A stretch of 8,413 nt of DNA from Candidatus Competibacteraceae bacterium (GTDB lineage Bacteria; Pseudomonadota; Gammaproteobacteria; Competibacterales; Competibacteraceae). Each line of letters begins with the position of its first letter. Within the stretch, counting starts at the first letter, position 1. Made by a program: the position numbers and the translations under genes. Location of the stretch: assembly GCA_020445045.1 (NCBI GenBank), contig JAGRHI010000207.1, forward strand, positions 223-8,635. The letters are read 5' to 3'. Positions 1 to 5,529 of this stretch are shown in pieces. The notes beneath the pieces are model-generated. The model had not been told where the DNA came from. It saw nothing but the letters and a program-made list of their open reading frames with translations, and searched no databases.

Positions 1-17
1 GAGAATAGATTCCCTAC

Positions 18-761
18 ATGCACATATTGGTCAGCAACGACGATGGCTATCAGGCACCGGGTCTGCTTTGCCTGGCCGCCGCCTTGAAAGAGCTGGCGGA
101 GATCACCGTGGTCGCGCCCGACCGCGACCGCAGCGGAGCCAGTAACTCGCTCAGCCTCAAGAATCCACTATACGTCACCCGCCACGACAACGGTTTCCAC
201 AGCGTCGAGGGCACGCCGACCGATTGTGTCCACCTCGCCATCACCGGCCTGTTGGAGCGCGAGCCGGACATGGTGGTTTCGGGGATCAACAACGGCCCGA
301 ACATGGGTGACGACGTGATCTACTCCGGGACGGTGGCGGCGGCGATGGAAGGCCGCTTTCTCGGTCTGCCGGCGATTGCGATCTCGCAAGCCGCGCCGTG
401 TCCCCAACACTTCGACACCGCCGCTCGGGTGGCGGTCTGGCTGGTGCGCCGCTTGCGAGAACGGCCACTACCCTCCGATTCCATCCTCAACGTCAACGTT
501 CCCGATCTGCCGTGGGAACAACTGGCCGGATTTCGGGTCGTCCGGCTCGGCCACCGCCATAAATCGGAACCGGTCATCAAAAGCACCGATCCGCGCGGTC
601 GACCGATCTATTGGGTGGGACCGGCCGGCCCCGAACAGGACGCGGGTCCAGGCACCGATTTCCACGCCGTGCGCGCCGGCCATGTCGCCATCACGCCCTT
701 GCAGGTCGATCTCACTCGCCATGGCGCGCTGGCCACCCTGACGCAGTGGTTGCAGGATTGA
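18..761 (+). CDS. surE: 5'/3'-nucleotidase SurE
   Basis: SurE is a cytoplasmic metal-dependent phosphatase that removes phosphate from 5'- and 3'-nucleoside monophosphates (family knowledge). The 247-residue product has the usual family length. The N-terminus MHILVSNDDGYQAPG carries the metal-binding Asp8-Asp9. Ser39 lies in the RSGASNS loop and Asn91 in SGINNGPN, completing the expected metal and phosphate site. The YSGTVAAAMEG stretch (102-112) is also typical. The start is fixed by the family motif only six residues in. Only 17 bases precede it in the window, with a GAGAA at 1-5 as a weak ribosome-binding site, so the promoter and any upstream partner are not visible. The next real gene is rpoS, with no pcm or nlpD between them. 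Identification is firm. Confidence 0.96.
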   Translation: MHILVSNDDGYQAPGLLCLAAALKELAEITVVAPDRDRSGASNSLSLKNPLYVTRHDNGFHSVEGTPTDCVHLAITGLLEREPDMVVSGINNGPNMGDDVIYSGTVAAAMEGRFLGLPAIAISQAAPCPQHFDTAARVAVWLVRRLRERPLPSDSILNVNVPDLPWEQLAGFRVVRLGHRHKSEPVIKSTDPRGRPIYWVGPAGPEQDAGPGTDFHAVRAGHVAITPLQVDLTRHGALATLTQWLQD

Positions 762-879
762 TGATGCATGAAAATACCAGAAGTCCCAGTTTTATGTCTC
801 TAATAATAGACACAACACCAGTAGACTCACCCGCCATGAAAAGCTTATCATCGCCCAGCGTTTGGAGTTTGGAGCAAGG

Positions 880-1011
880 ATGGATCAATTTCGACTTTCC
901 GAACGCGGGCCGAAAGCACGCGGCGGCGCCAAGGCACGCCGGCGAGCCAATGCCGGCTCGCGAAAATCGGCCGACAAAAACATAACAAGGCGCAAGCGGC
1001 CCTTGCCCTAG
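880..1011 (+). CDS. Possible small, very basic protein (43 aa)
   Basis: This ATG-to-TAG ORF starts MDQFRLSERGPKARGG and ends RRKRPLP. By my count it has 15 Arg/Lys residues against 3 Asp/Glu. A GGAG at 871-874 lies five bases before the ATG, a plausible ribosome-binding site. It lies alone in the surE-rpoS gap and ends 46 bases before the rpoS start. I recognise no family. In GC-rich DNA a short Arg/Ala/Gly-rich ORF can arise by chance, and the stem-loop at 942-961 lies inside it. If real, it could be a nucleic-acid-binding peptide or a leader ORF affecting rpoS expression; both ideas are guesses. Confidence 0.22.
   Translation: MDQFRLSERGPKARGGAKARRRANAGSRKSADKNITRRKRPLP
942..961 (+). other. 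Stem-loop in rpoS upstream region
   Basis: GCGAGCC (942-948) and GGCTCGC (955-961) form a perfect 7-bp stem with loop AATGCC. The following bases (GAAAATCGG) contain no T-run. It would lie in the rpoS leader RNA if transcription starts upstream. RpoS translation is commonly controlled through leader structure, but I see no segment here complementary to the rpoS ribosome-binding site. Confidence 0.35.
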
Positions 1012-1045
1012 CGCCATCAAGACAACCCACCAAGCGAAACATGTC

Positions 1046-1053
1046 GAGGAGGT
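1046..1053 (+). promoter_or_regulatory. rpoS ribosome-binding site
   Basis: GAGGAGGT is a near-perfect Shine-Dalgarno whose AGGAGG core ends five bases before the ATG at 1058. It decides the rpoS start. It also implies strong intrinsic translation unless it is masked. Confidence 0.85.
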
Positions 1054-1057
1054 ATCG

Positions 1058-2077
1058 ATGTCCCGACGGATGAATGCCTGTCTGGAGCCAGTGGTGTGCG
1101 ACGATGAACTGCGCATGGAAGACCCACTGCTGGACGAAGACAAACTGGAGGATGCCGAGGAGGAAGATGTCGTCGTGGAGGACGGGGAAATGGATGCCGT
1201 GGAATCGCCGTGGCAGGCGCCCGCGACGAGCACCCGCGAGTTTACCCCGGAGGAATTGGACGCCACCCGGATGTACCTGAGCGAAATTGGCTTTTCCCCG
1301 CTGCTGACCGCCCAGGAAGAAGTGTACTTCGCCCGCCGGGTGTTACAGGGTGACGCCGCCGCCCGTAACCGCATGGTCGAAAGCAACCTGCGTCTGGTGG
1401 TGAAAATCGCCCGCCGCTACATGAACCGCGGTCTCAGCCTGCTCGACCTGATCGAGGAAGGCAACCTGGGACTGATTCACGCCGTCGAGAAATTCGATCC
1501 CGAACGCGGCTTCCGTTTTTCGACCTACGCGACCTGGTGGATCCGCCAGACCATCGAGCGGGCGCTGATGAACCAGACCCGCACCATCCGCTTGCCGATC
1601 CACATCATCAAGGAAATCAACGGTTATTTGCGGGTAACCCGGCAACTGACGCAGTCGCTGGACCATGAGCCCTCCGCCGAGGAAATCGCTCAGGTCATGG
1701 ACAAGTCGGTCGCCGACGTGAAACGGATGTTGCAACTCAACGAACGGGTGGCCTCGGTGGACACCCCGATCGGCAAGGACGAAGACCGTTCGCTGCTGGA
1801 CGCCATCCCCGACGACAATAATCCCGATCCTTCGCAATTGCTGCAGGATGCCGACCTCAACGAAAAGCTGGATCTCTGGCTGGACCAGTTGAACGACAAG
1901 CAACGGATCGTGGTCAAGCGGCGCTTCGGTCTGGGCGGTCAGGAAAAAGCCACCCTGGAACAGGTCGGCAACGAAATCGGCGTGACCCGCGAGCGGGTGC
2001 GGCAAATCCAGATCGATGCGCTGCGCCGGTTGCGCAAGATTCTGGAAAGCGAAGGATTTTCGCAGGATTTCTTGTAG
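1058..2077 (+). CDS. rpoS: RNA polymerase sigma factor RpoS (sigma-38)
   Basis: RpoS directs RNA polymerase to stationary-phase and general-stress promoters. The 339-residue protein is slightly longer than E. coli RpoS (330) because of a strongly acidic N-terminal tail (about 15-50). Region 1.2 begins near residue 68 (DATRMYLSEIGFSPLLTAQEE). Region 2 holds DLIEEGNLGLI (130-140) and the -10-recognising FSTYATWWIRQTIERALMNQ (154-173). Region 3 follows to about 260. The region 4.2 helix-turn-helix runs from about 298 to 326 (ATLEQVGNEIGVTRERVRQIQ). HIIKEIN places a lysine at 185, matching the E. coli lysine (Lys173) needed for RssB-dependent proteolysis. Lack of the longer RpoD region 1.1 and non-conserved segment, plus the surE linkage, favours RpoS over RpoD. 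The Shine-Dalgarno at 1046-1053 supports this start. Confidence 0.95.
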   Translation: MSRRMNACLEPVVCDDELRMEDPLLDEDKLEDAEEEDVVVEDGEMDAVESPWQAPATSTREFTPEELDATRMYLSEIGFSPLLTAQEEVYFARRVLQGDAAARNRMVESNLRLVVKIARRYMNRGLSLLDLIEEGNLGLIHAVEKFDPERGFRFSTYATWWIRQTIERALMNQTRTIRLPIHIIKEINGYLRVTRQLTQSLDHEPSAEEIAQVMDKSVADVKRMLQLNERVASVDTPIGKDEDRSLLDAIPDDNNPDPSQLLQDADLNEKLDLWLDQLNDKQRIVVKRRFGLGGQEKATLEQVGNEIGVTRERVRQIQIDALRRLRKILESEGFSQDFL

Positions 2078-2093
2078 AAGGCTCCCTTGCTCC

Positions 2094-2143
2094 GGCGTGG
2101 CGGGGAAATCCGGGAATCGCCTCGCCGCCGCCCCCGCCGCGCT
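2094..2143. terminator. GC-rich stem between convergent genes, possible bidirectional terminator
   Basis: GGCGTGGCGGGG (2094-2105) can pair with CCCCGCCGCGCT (2132-2143) over 12 positions, including two G-U pairs, with a 26-base loop. It fills the 64-base gap between rpoS and the convergent Mth938-like gene and reaches that gene's stop codon. There is no T-run on either strand. It could slow polymerase or protect 3' ends, but it is not a standard intrinsic terminator. Confidence 0.3.
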
Positions 2144-2519
2144 AGTCGAACATCAGCAGCAGCGCGGCCGCGACCCGACGGCCTTCCAGCATCACGATGT
2201 TGTAAGTCCGGCAAGCGGCGCCCGTATCCATGACCTCCACGCCCACGCCACGCGCTAGCAGCGACTGCGTCAGGCGTGGGTGCGGAAACCGCTGGCGGTC
2301 GCCGGTTCCCAGCACCACGATCTCGGGTTCCAATTGGGCGATCGCCTCGAAATGCGCGCCCTCCAGATCGGCGAAGGCTTGCGGTGGCCAATCGACGATC
2401 AATCGTTCCGGGGTCACGATCAAACTGCGACGGATTTCCTGTTCGTTGATCTTGATCCAGCCCGGACCATAACCCCGGACAAAGTGTTGGCTGGTATCGA
2501 TATCTTGACTGAAGCGCAT
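2142..2519 (-). CDS. Mth938-like domain (DUF498/Xcc1710-like) protein
   Basis: The 125-residue product is a single Mth938-like domain, about full family length. Typical features are YGPGWIKIN near the N-terminus, a central LEPEIVVLGTGDRQRFPHP and the C-terminal GVEVMDTGAACRTYNIV with EGRRVAAALL. No enzymatic function is established for bacterial members; the eukaryotic relative NDUFAF3 assists respiratory complex I assembly. An in-frame TTG lies six bases upstream (2523-2525), but I chose the ATG at 2517-2519. A GGAGGG (2527-2532 on this strand) sits seven bases before that ATG and only one base before the TTG. The gene converges on rpoS and diverges from the hydrolase gene at 2681. A hairpin followed by TTTT lies just before its Shine-Dalgarno and may attenuate it. 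Confidence 0.88.
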   Translation of the reverse strand: MRFSQDIDTSQHFVRGYGPGWIKINEQEIRRSLIVTPERLIVDWPPQAFADLEGAHFEAIAQLEPEIVVLGTGDRQRFPHPRLTQSLLARGVGVEVMDTGAACRTYNIVMLEGRRVAAALLLMFD

Positions 2520-2536
2520 GGACAATCCCTCCGGCT

Positions 2537-2570
2537 AAAAGGACCCGGCGCATCCGAACGCGCCGGGTCC
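2537..2570 (-). terminator. Intrinsic-terminator-like hairpin in the leader of the Mth938-like gene
   Basis: GGACCCGGCGC (2541-2551) and GCGCCGGGTCC (2560-2570) form a perfect 11-bp stem with an 8-base loop. Read on the minus strand, the stem is followed by TTTT (2540-2537), the form of an intrinsic terminator. No minus-strand gene ends here, because the upstream neighbour is transcribed the other way. It ends four bases before the GGAGGG of the Mth938-like gene, so leader attenuation is the natural reading. The T-run is short, so termination may be weak. Confidence 0.6.
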
Positions 2571-2589
2571 CTGTTCGGCATGTTCAGAG

Positions 2590-2604
2590 TGACAACCGCT
2601 GTCA
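2590..2604. promoter_or_regulatory. Operator-like palindrome in a divergent promoter region
   Basis: TGACA (2590-2594) and TGTCA (2600-2604) form a perfect inverted repeat around ACCGC. Direct repeats of ATGTTC (2580-2585 and 2605-2610) flank it. The site lies midway between two divergent genes, where a shared regulator could bind. Read on the minus strand, 2605-2600 is TTGACA, a perfect sigma-70 -35 box, but no good -10 follows at 16-18 bases. No regulator can be named. Confidence 0.35.
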
Positions 2605-2619
2605 ATGTTCCAAGGCTCG

Positions 2620-2660
2620 GCCGCCGCATTCGGATGACGCGATCGCGGGCGGCGGCTTTT
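2620..2660 (+). terminator. Terminator-like hairpin in the leader of the hydrolase gene
   Basis: GCCGCCGC (2620-2627) pairs with GCGGCGGC (2649-2656) in an 8-bp stem with a 21-base loop, followed by TTTT (2657-2660). It ends 20 bases before the hydrolase ATG at 2681, and no plus-strand gene ends upstream. It could therefore act as a leader attenuator. The short T-run and large loop make it weaker than the hairpin at 2541-2570. Its loop contains the palindrome GCGATCGC and also TTCGGAT, which is complementary to the loop of the other hairpin. Confidence 0.4.
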
Positions 2661-2680
2661 CGCAACCGGGAGAACGCGCG

Positions 2681-3382
2681 ATGACCGATCACACCGCCCC
2701 TTACACCATCCATGCCCTGGAACTCGGGCACATGGGCAACTTCATTTACGTGATTCACGATCACGCCAGCAACCGCGCGGCGGTGGTGGACCCAGCCTGG
2801 GATGTGCCGGCCATCCTCGACCTGGTCGCGCGGCGCGGGCCGCGGATCACCGATATTCTGTTGACCCATAGCCATTTCGACCACATCAACGGGGTGGAAG
2901 CGCTGCTGAATGCCAGCGACGCCCAGTTGCACCTGCTCAGAACCGAAGCGGCGTTTTGGGATCGCTATCTCGATCTGCCGACCCTGCACGAAGGCGGCGA
3001 CCGCATCCGCCTGGGCGAAACCGAGATCGAAGTGCTGCATACCCCCGGCCACACGCCCGGTTCGGCCTGCTATCGACTGGGCGATCAAGTATTGACCGGA
3101 GATACCTTGTTCGTGTTCGGTTGCGGGCGCTGCGATCTGCGCGGCGGCGACCCCGAACAGATGTACCACACGCTACGCCGGCTGGGCGAACGGCTGCCGG
3201 ATCACACCCTCATCCGGCCCGGCCACAACTACGGCATCACGCCGACCTCGACCATGGCCGAGCAACTCGCCGGCAACCCTTTCCTGCATTTCGACGACCG
3301 TGCCGGCTTCGTCGATTACCGCATGCACCTGCATGACCGCGAGGAGCCTTATCGGCCGGAAACGCGGCCGCATTCGCACTGA
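2681..3382 (+). CDS. MBL-fold metallo-hydrolase, glyoxalase II / persulfide dioxygenase-like
   Basis: The 233-residue protein has the full metallo-beta-lactamase metal site. It shows THSHFDH (His63, His65, Asp67, His68), TPGHTPG (His124), GDTLF (Asp141) and RPGHNYG (His182). The segment FGCGRCDLRGGDPEQMY (146-162) resembles glyoxalase II and ETHE1-type persulfide dioxygenases. Those enzymes hydrolyse S-lactoylglutathione or oxidise glutathione persulfide, respectively. Sequence alone does not tell me which thiol-linked substrate is used here. It has no signal peptide and is presumably cytoplasmic. GGGAG at 2668-2672, eight bases before the ATG, supports this start. It diverges from the Mth938-like gene and converges on the Rieske gene with six bases between stop codons. 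The C-terminus beyond about residue 212 is charged and His-rich and may vary within the family. Confidence 0.88.
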   Translation: MTDHTAPYTIHALELGHMGNFIYVIHDHASNRAAVVDPAWDVPAILDLVARRGPRITDILLTHSHFDHINGVEALLNASDAQLHLLRTEAAFWDRYLDLPTLHEGGDRIRLGETEIEVLHTPGHTPGSACYRLGDQVLTGDTLFVFGCGRCDLRGGDPEQMYHTLRRLGERLPDHTLIRPGHNYGITPTSTMAEQLAGNPFLHFDDRAGFVDYRMHLHDREEPYRPETRPHSH

Positions 3383-3391
3383 CGGCCGTCA
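3380..3391. other. 12-base palindrome shared by two convergent stop codons
   Basis: TGACGGCCGTCA is a perfect palindrome. Its first three bases are the stop of the hydrolase gene on the plus strand, and its last three are the stop of the Rieske gene on the minus strand. It may simply reflect close packing. The RNA hairpin it could form is too small to terminate alone. Confidence 0.6.
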
Positions 3392-3736
3392 AATCTCCAC
3401 GAACACCTGCCCGGCCTCGACCGTGACCGGATACGTTCTGAGCGCTTTCTTGGCGCGTAGAAAATTGAGTAGCCGTACCCCCGGCGGATGGTTGGCCCAG
3501 CACACCACGCTGCCGGTGCGGATGTCGAAGCGCGTTCGGTGGTGCGGGCATTCGATCTGGCCACCCTTGATCATCTTGCCCTTGTGCAGGGACGCAAACA
3601 GGTGAGTACAGTCATTCTGTGTCGAGTAAAAACCATCGTCCAGATGAAAGACCGCCACGGTTTGACCACCCGCCTTGTATGCCCTGACTCCCCCGACGGG
3701 AATATCGCCTTCGTCGCACACCCGATGCCGCGCCAT
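3389..3736 (-). CDS. Rieske [2Fe-2S] ferredoxin-like protein
   Basis: This 115-residue protein is essentially one Rieske domain. The cluster ligands are Cys43 and His45 (CTHL) and Cys63 and His66 (CPHH), separated by 17 residues between His45 and Cys63, as in Rieske ferredoxins and NirD-like proteins. A segment after the second motif (VVCWANHPPGVRLLNFLRAKKALRTYPV) is somewhat longer than in minimal Rieske ferredoxins. There is no twin-arginine or Sec signal or membrane anchor, so it should be cytoplasmic and soluble. It probably passes electrons to an oxygenase or reductase, but no such partner is encoded nearby. GGAGGA (3742-3747 on this strand), five bases before the ATG, fixes the start. 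It diverges from corA, and the 110 bases between them must hold both promoters. Confidence 0.9.
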   Translation of the reverse strand: MARHRVCDEGDIPVGGVRAYKAGGQTVAVFHLDDGFYSTQNDCTHLFASLHKGKMIKGGQIECPHHRTRFDIRTGSVVCWANHPPGVRLLNFLRAKKALRTYPVTVEAGQVFVEI

Positions 3737-3767
3737 CTCGATCCTCCGCGATTATTCAACAAATGTG

Positions 3768-3842
3768 ATGAACAGGAGGTCCGCAATCCTCCTTACCACG
3801 CCTAAAAATACTACTTATTGTAAGGTAATAGGAGGGAGATAG
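3768..3842 (+). CDS. Possible 24-codon leader ORF upstream of corA
   Basis: This ATG-to-TAG ORF begins MNRRSAILLTTPKN. Codons 3 and 4 are the tandem rare arginine codons AGG-AGG. Its stop (3840-3842) lies four bases before the corA ATG, and its last codons overlap the corA Shine-Dalgarno, so translating it would occupy that site. Enterobacterial corA and mgtA leaders are known to carry short regulatory ORFs (corL, mgtL). I see no resemblance in peptide sequence, and no Shine-Dalgarno precedes this ATG. A possible promoter at 3793-3821 would also start transcription downstream of it. Confidence 0.2.
   Translation: MNRRSAILLTTPKNTTYCKVIGGR
3774..3835 (+). promoter_or_regulatory. corA leader with two exclusive pairings of an anti-Shine-Dalgarno
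   Basis: CCTCCT (3788-3793) can pair with AGGAGG at 3774-3779 in a local hairpin with an eight-base loop. It can instead pair with the corA Shine-Dalgarno AGGAGG at 3830-3835. The second pairing extends by TACC (3794-3797) with GGTA (3824-3827) across a two-base bulge. The first fold would leave the ribosome-binding site open and the second would mask it. This reads like a translational switch, but it works only if transcription starts upstream of about 3774. Confidence 0.4.
3793..3821 (+). promoter_or_regulatory. Candidate sigma-70 promoter for corA
   Basis: TTACCA (3793-3798) and TATTGT (3816-3821) are spaced by 17 bases, and each matches four of six consensus positions. Use of this promoter would give a corA leader of only about 20 bases. 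The match is modest and competes with the longer-leader model. Confidence 0.25.
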
Positions 3843-3846
3843 ACAC

Positions 3847-4821
3847 ATGATTGTCAACTGCACCGCCTATGCCGACGGTCGTAAGCTGCCCGACATCCTG
3901 CTGGAGGATATTCCAGCACTGCGGGATCGGCCAGAGGCTTTCGTCTGGCTAGGGCTGCGCGAGCCGGACGAGAAACTAATGACACGGACGCAAGAGTTGT
4001 TCGGCCTGCACGAACTGGCCACCGAGGATGCTCACCATGCCCATCAGCGCCCAAAGGTGGAGCTGTACGGCGACTGCCTGTTCGTGGTGCTGCGGACCGC
4101 TCAGATGAATGAGGAAGGCAAGGTCAATTTTGGCGAAACGCATCTGTTCGTCGGGCCACGCTATCTGGTGTCGGTACGGCATGGCGCTTCGCTGTCCTAC
4201 ACCACGGTGCGCGCTCGCTGCGAGAGTAACCCGAATCTGCTGAGCAAGGGGTCGGGATTCGTGCTGTACGCCATCCTCGATTTCGTGGTGGACAACTACT
4301 TCCCGATTCTCAACACCGTGGAAGACGCCGTGGAGGAGCTGGAGGAACGGTTGTTCAAGGGTGATTTCAGTCAGGATGACCTCGGCCAGCTCTACCAATT
4401 CAAGCGCGATCTGGTGGAATTGCGCCGCGCCGCCGCGCCGCTGGTCGAGGTTTGCAATTATCTGCTGACCAAAGTGTTCAGCCAACATGTTCCCGACGAT
4501 ATCCGGCCCTATTTCCGCGATGTCCACGATCATGCCCTGCGCATCAACGAAGCCGTGGAAATCATCCGGGAAACCCTGGCGTTCGCCCTGCAAATCAGCT
4601 TGTCGCTCGGCGCGGCCCGCCAGAACGAGGCGACCAAGCGGCTGGCTGGCTGGGGGGCGCTGCTGGCGATCCCGACCGTGGTGTTCAGCATCTACGGCAT
4701 GAATTTCAAGGGTTGGTTCCCCGAACTCGAATGGCGGTATGGCTATCCCATCGTGATGGGATGCGTAACGGTCGTTTGCCTGGTGCTGCACCGTTATTTG
4801 AGGAAGGCCGGGTGGTTGTAG
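3847..4821 (+). CDS. corA: CorA-family magnesium/cobalt transport protein
   Basis: CorA is a homopentameric inner-membrane channel that imports Mg2+, and often Co2+ or Ni2+. The 324-residue protein has the usual layout. A large cytoplasmic domain runs to about 250, with acidic stretches (VEDAVEELEERLF, 158-170). The long stalk helix ends at QNEATKRLAGWGALLAIPT. TM1 spans about 266-283, the signature YGMNF is at 283-287, and TM2 spans about 299-316, followed by the basic tail RYLRKAGWL. The acidic loop after GMN (FPELEW) is typical. The Shine-Dalgarno GGAGGGAG (3831-3838) supports the ATG. The stop codon directly abuts the trmO start, so the two are probably co-transcribed. Expression may be controlled by the leader, listed separately. 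Related divalent-metal exporters share the GMN motif, so transport direction is not proven. Confidence 0.93.
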   Translation: MIVNCTAYADGRKLPDILLEDIPALRDRPEAFVWLGLREPDEKLMTRTQELFGLHELATEDAHHAHQRPKVELYGDCLFVVLRTAQMNEEGKVNFGETHLFVGPRYLVSVRHGASLSYTTVRARCESNPNLLSKGSGFVLYAILDFVVDNYFPILNTVEDAVEELEERLFKGDFSQDDLGQLYQFKRDLVELRRAAAPLVEVCNYLLTKVFSQHVPDDIRPYFRDVHDHALRINEAVEIIRETLAFALQISLSLGAARQNEATKRLAGWGALLAIPTVVFSIYGMNFKGWFPELEWRYGYPIVMGCVTVVCLVLHRYLRKAGWL

Positions 4822-5529
4822 ATGTTCCAGTTCACGCCGATCGGCGTCATCCGCTCCTGTTTCCGCGAGAAATTCGGCATTCCGCGCCAACCGGGGCTGG
4901 CGCCGGCGGCGCGAGCGACCTTGGAATTGTCGCCGCCCTACGGGCAAGCGGCGGCGGTGCGCGGTCTGGAGGCGTTCTCTCACCTATGGCTGGTGTTCGT
5001 GTTTCACGGCACGCCGACCGGCCGCTGGCAACCGACGGTGCGACCACCGCGCCTGGGCGGCAACCGGCGGCTGGGAGTATTCGCCACCCGCTCCACCTTC
5101 CGCCCCAACCCCATCGGGCTATCGGTGGTCCGGCTGGAACGGGTGGCCATCGCCCATCAGCGGGTGACGCTGCACCTGGCGGGGGTGGATCTGCTGGATG
5201 GAACGCCGGTGCTGGACATCAAACCCTATCTGCCCTATGCCGACTGCCTTCCCGAGGCGACCGGCGGTTTCGCGACCGAAGCACCGCCGCACCTGCCGGT
5301 TGAGTTCAGCCCGGCGGCGGCGGCGTTCTGCGCGACTTGGCCGGCCAACGAGCTGCGCGGCCTGATCGTCCAGATCCTGCGCCAGGACCCGCGCCCGGCC
5401 TACCGCGGCACCGGCGCCGCGCCCCAACGTTACGGCATGCGGCTGTATGATTGCGACGTGCGCTGGGAAATGCGCGACGGCGTGGCGTATGTGACCGAAA
5501 TCCAGTCCGATCTGGAACCGCGCCAATAA
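4822..5529 (+). CDS. trmO: tRNA (N6-threonylcarbamoyladenosine37-N6)-methyltransferase TrmO
   Basis: TrmO methylates N6 of t6A37 in tRNA(Thr) using S-adenosylmethionine, giving m6t6A and improving decoding of ACY threonine codons. The 235-residue product equals E. coli TrmO in length. It keeps the near-invariant PIGVIRS (6-12), EKFGIPRQPGL (16-26), VRGLEAFSHLWLVFVFH (46-62) and RPPRLGGNRRLGVFATR (74-90). FRPNPIGLS (93-101), DGTPVLDIKPYLPY (126-139) and QDPRPAYR (188-195) are also present. The first segments form the beta-barrel SAM-binding domain (UPF0066/TsaA fold) and the last belongs to the C-terminal domain. Its ATG follows the corA TAG with no gap, and GGGTGG (4810-4815) within corA can serve as ribosome-binding site. 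Coupling to a metal transporter has no obvious functional reason. Identification is firm. Confidence 0.95.
   Translation: MFQFTPIGVIRSCFREKFGIPRQPGLAPAARATLELSPPYGQAAAVRGLEAFSHLWLVFVFHGTPTGRWQPTVRPPRLGGNRRLGVFATRSTFRPNPIGLSVVRLERVAIAHQRVTLHLAGVDLLDGTPVLDIKPYLPYADCLPEATGGFATEAPPHLPVEFSPAAAAFCATWPANELRGLIVQILRQDPRPAYRGTGAAPQRYGMRLYDCDVRWEMRDGVAYVTEIQSDLEPRQ

Larger units (their letters stand above)
762..1057. other. surE-rpoS intergenic region / rpoS leader
   Basis: This 296-base gap lies where pcm and nlpD often sit in gammaproteobacteria, and no trace of either can be read in any frame. The first 90 bases are AT-richer than the genes. They hold an inverted repeat, TGTCT (795-799) and AGACA (808-812), around CTAATAAT. 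A second stem, GCGAGCC (942-948) with GGCTCGC (955-961), has a six-base loop and no T-run, so it is not an intrinsic terminator. I found no clear sigma-70 promoter, although one supplying rpoS would be expected here or further upstream. A possible 43-codon basic ORF is listed separately. Confidence 0.5.

Noticed and set aside
761..985. 74-codon frame starting at ATG 761, overlapping the surE stop by one base (TGATG)
   Set aside because: The overlap resembles translational coupling, but the peptide shows no family features and no clear Shine-Dalgarno precedes it. The alternative frame at 880 has a better ribosome-binding site. I list only that one, at low confidence.
1343..2005. 220-codon minus-strand frame opposite rpoS
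   Set aside because: It is a shadow of the well-supported rpoS frame, with no recognisable domain.
3976..4983. Long 335-codon open frame on the minus strand opposite corA
   Set aside because: It is antisense to a clear CorA, and its composition (Gln/Arg/His-rich, no domain) is that expected of a shadow frame in GC-rich coding DNA.
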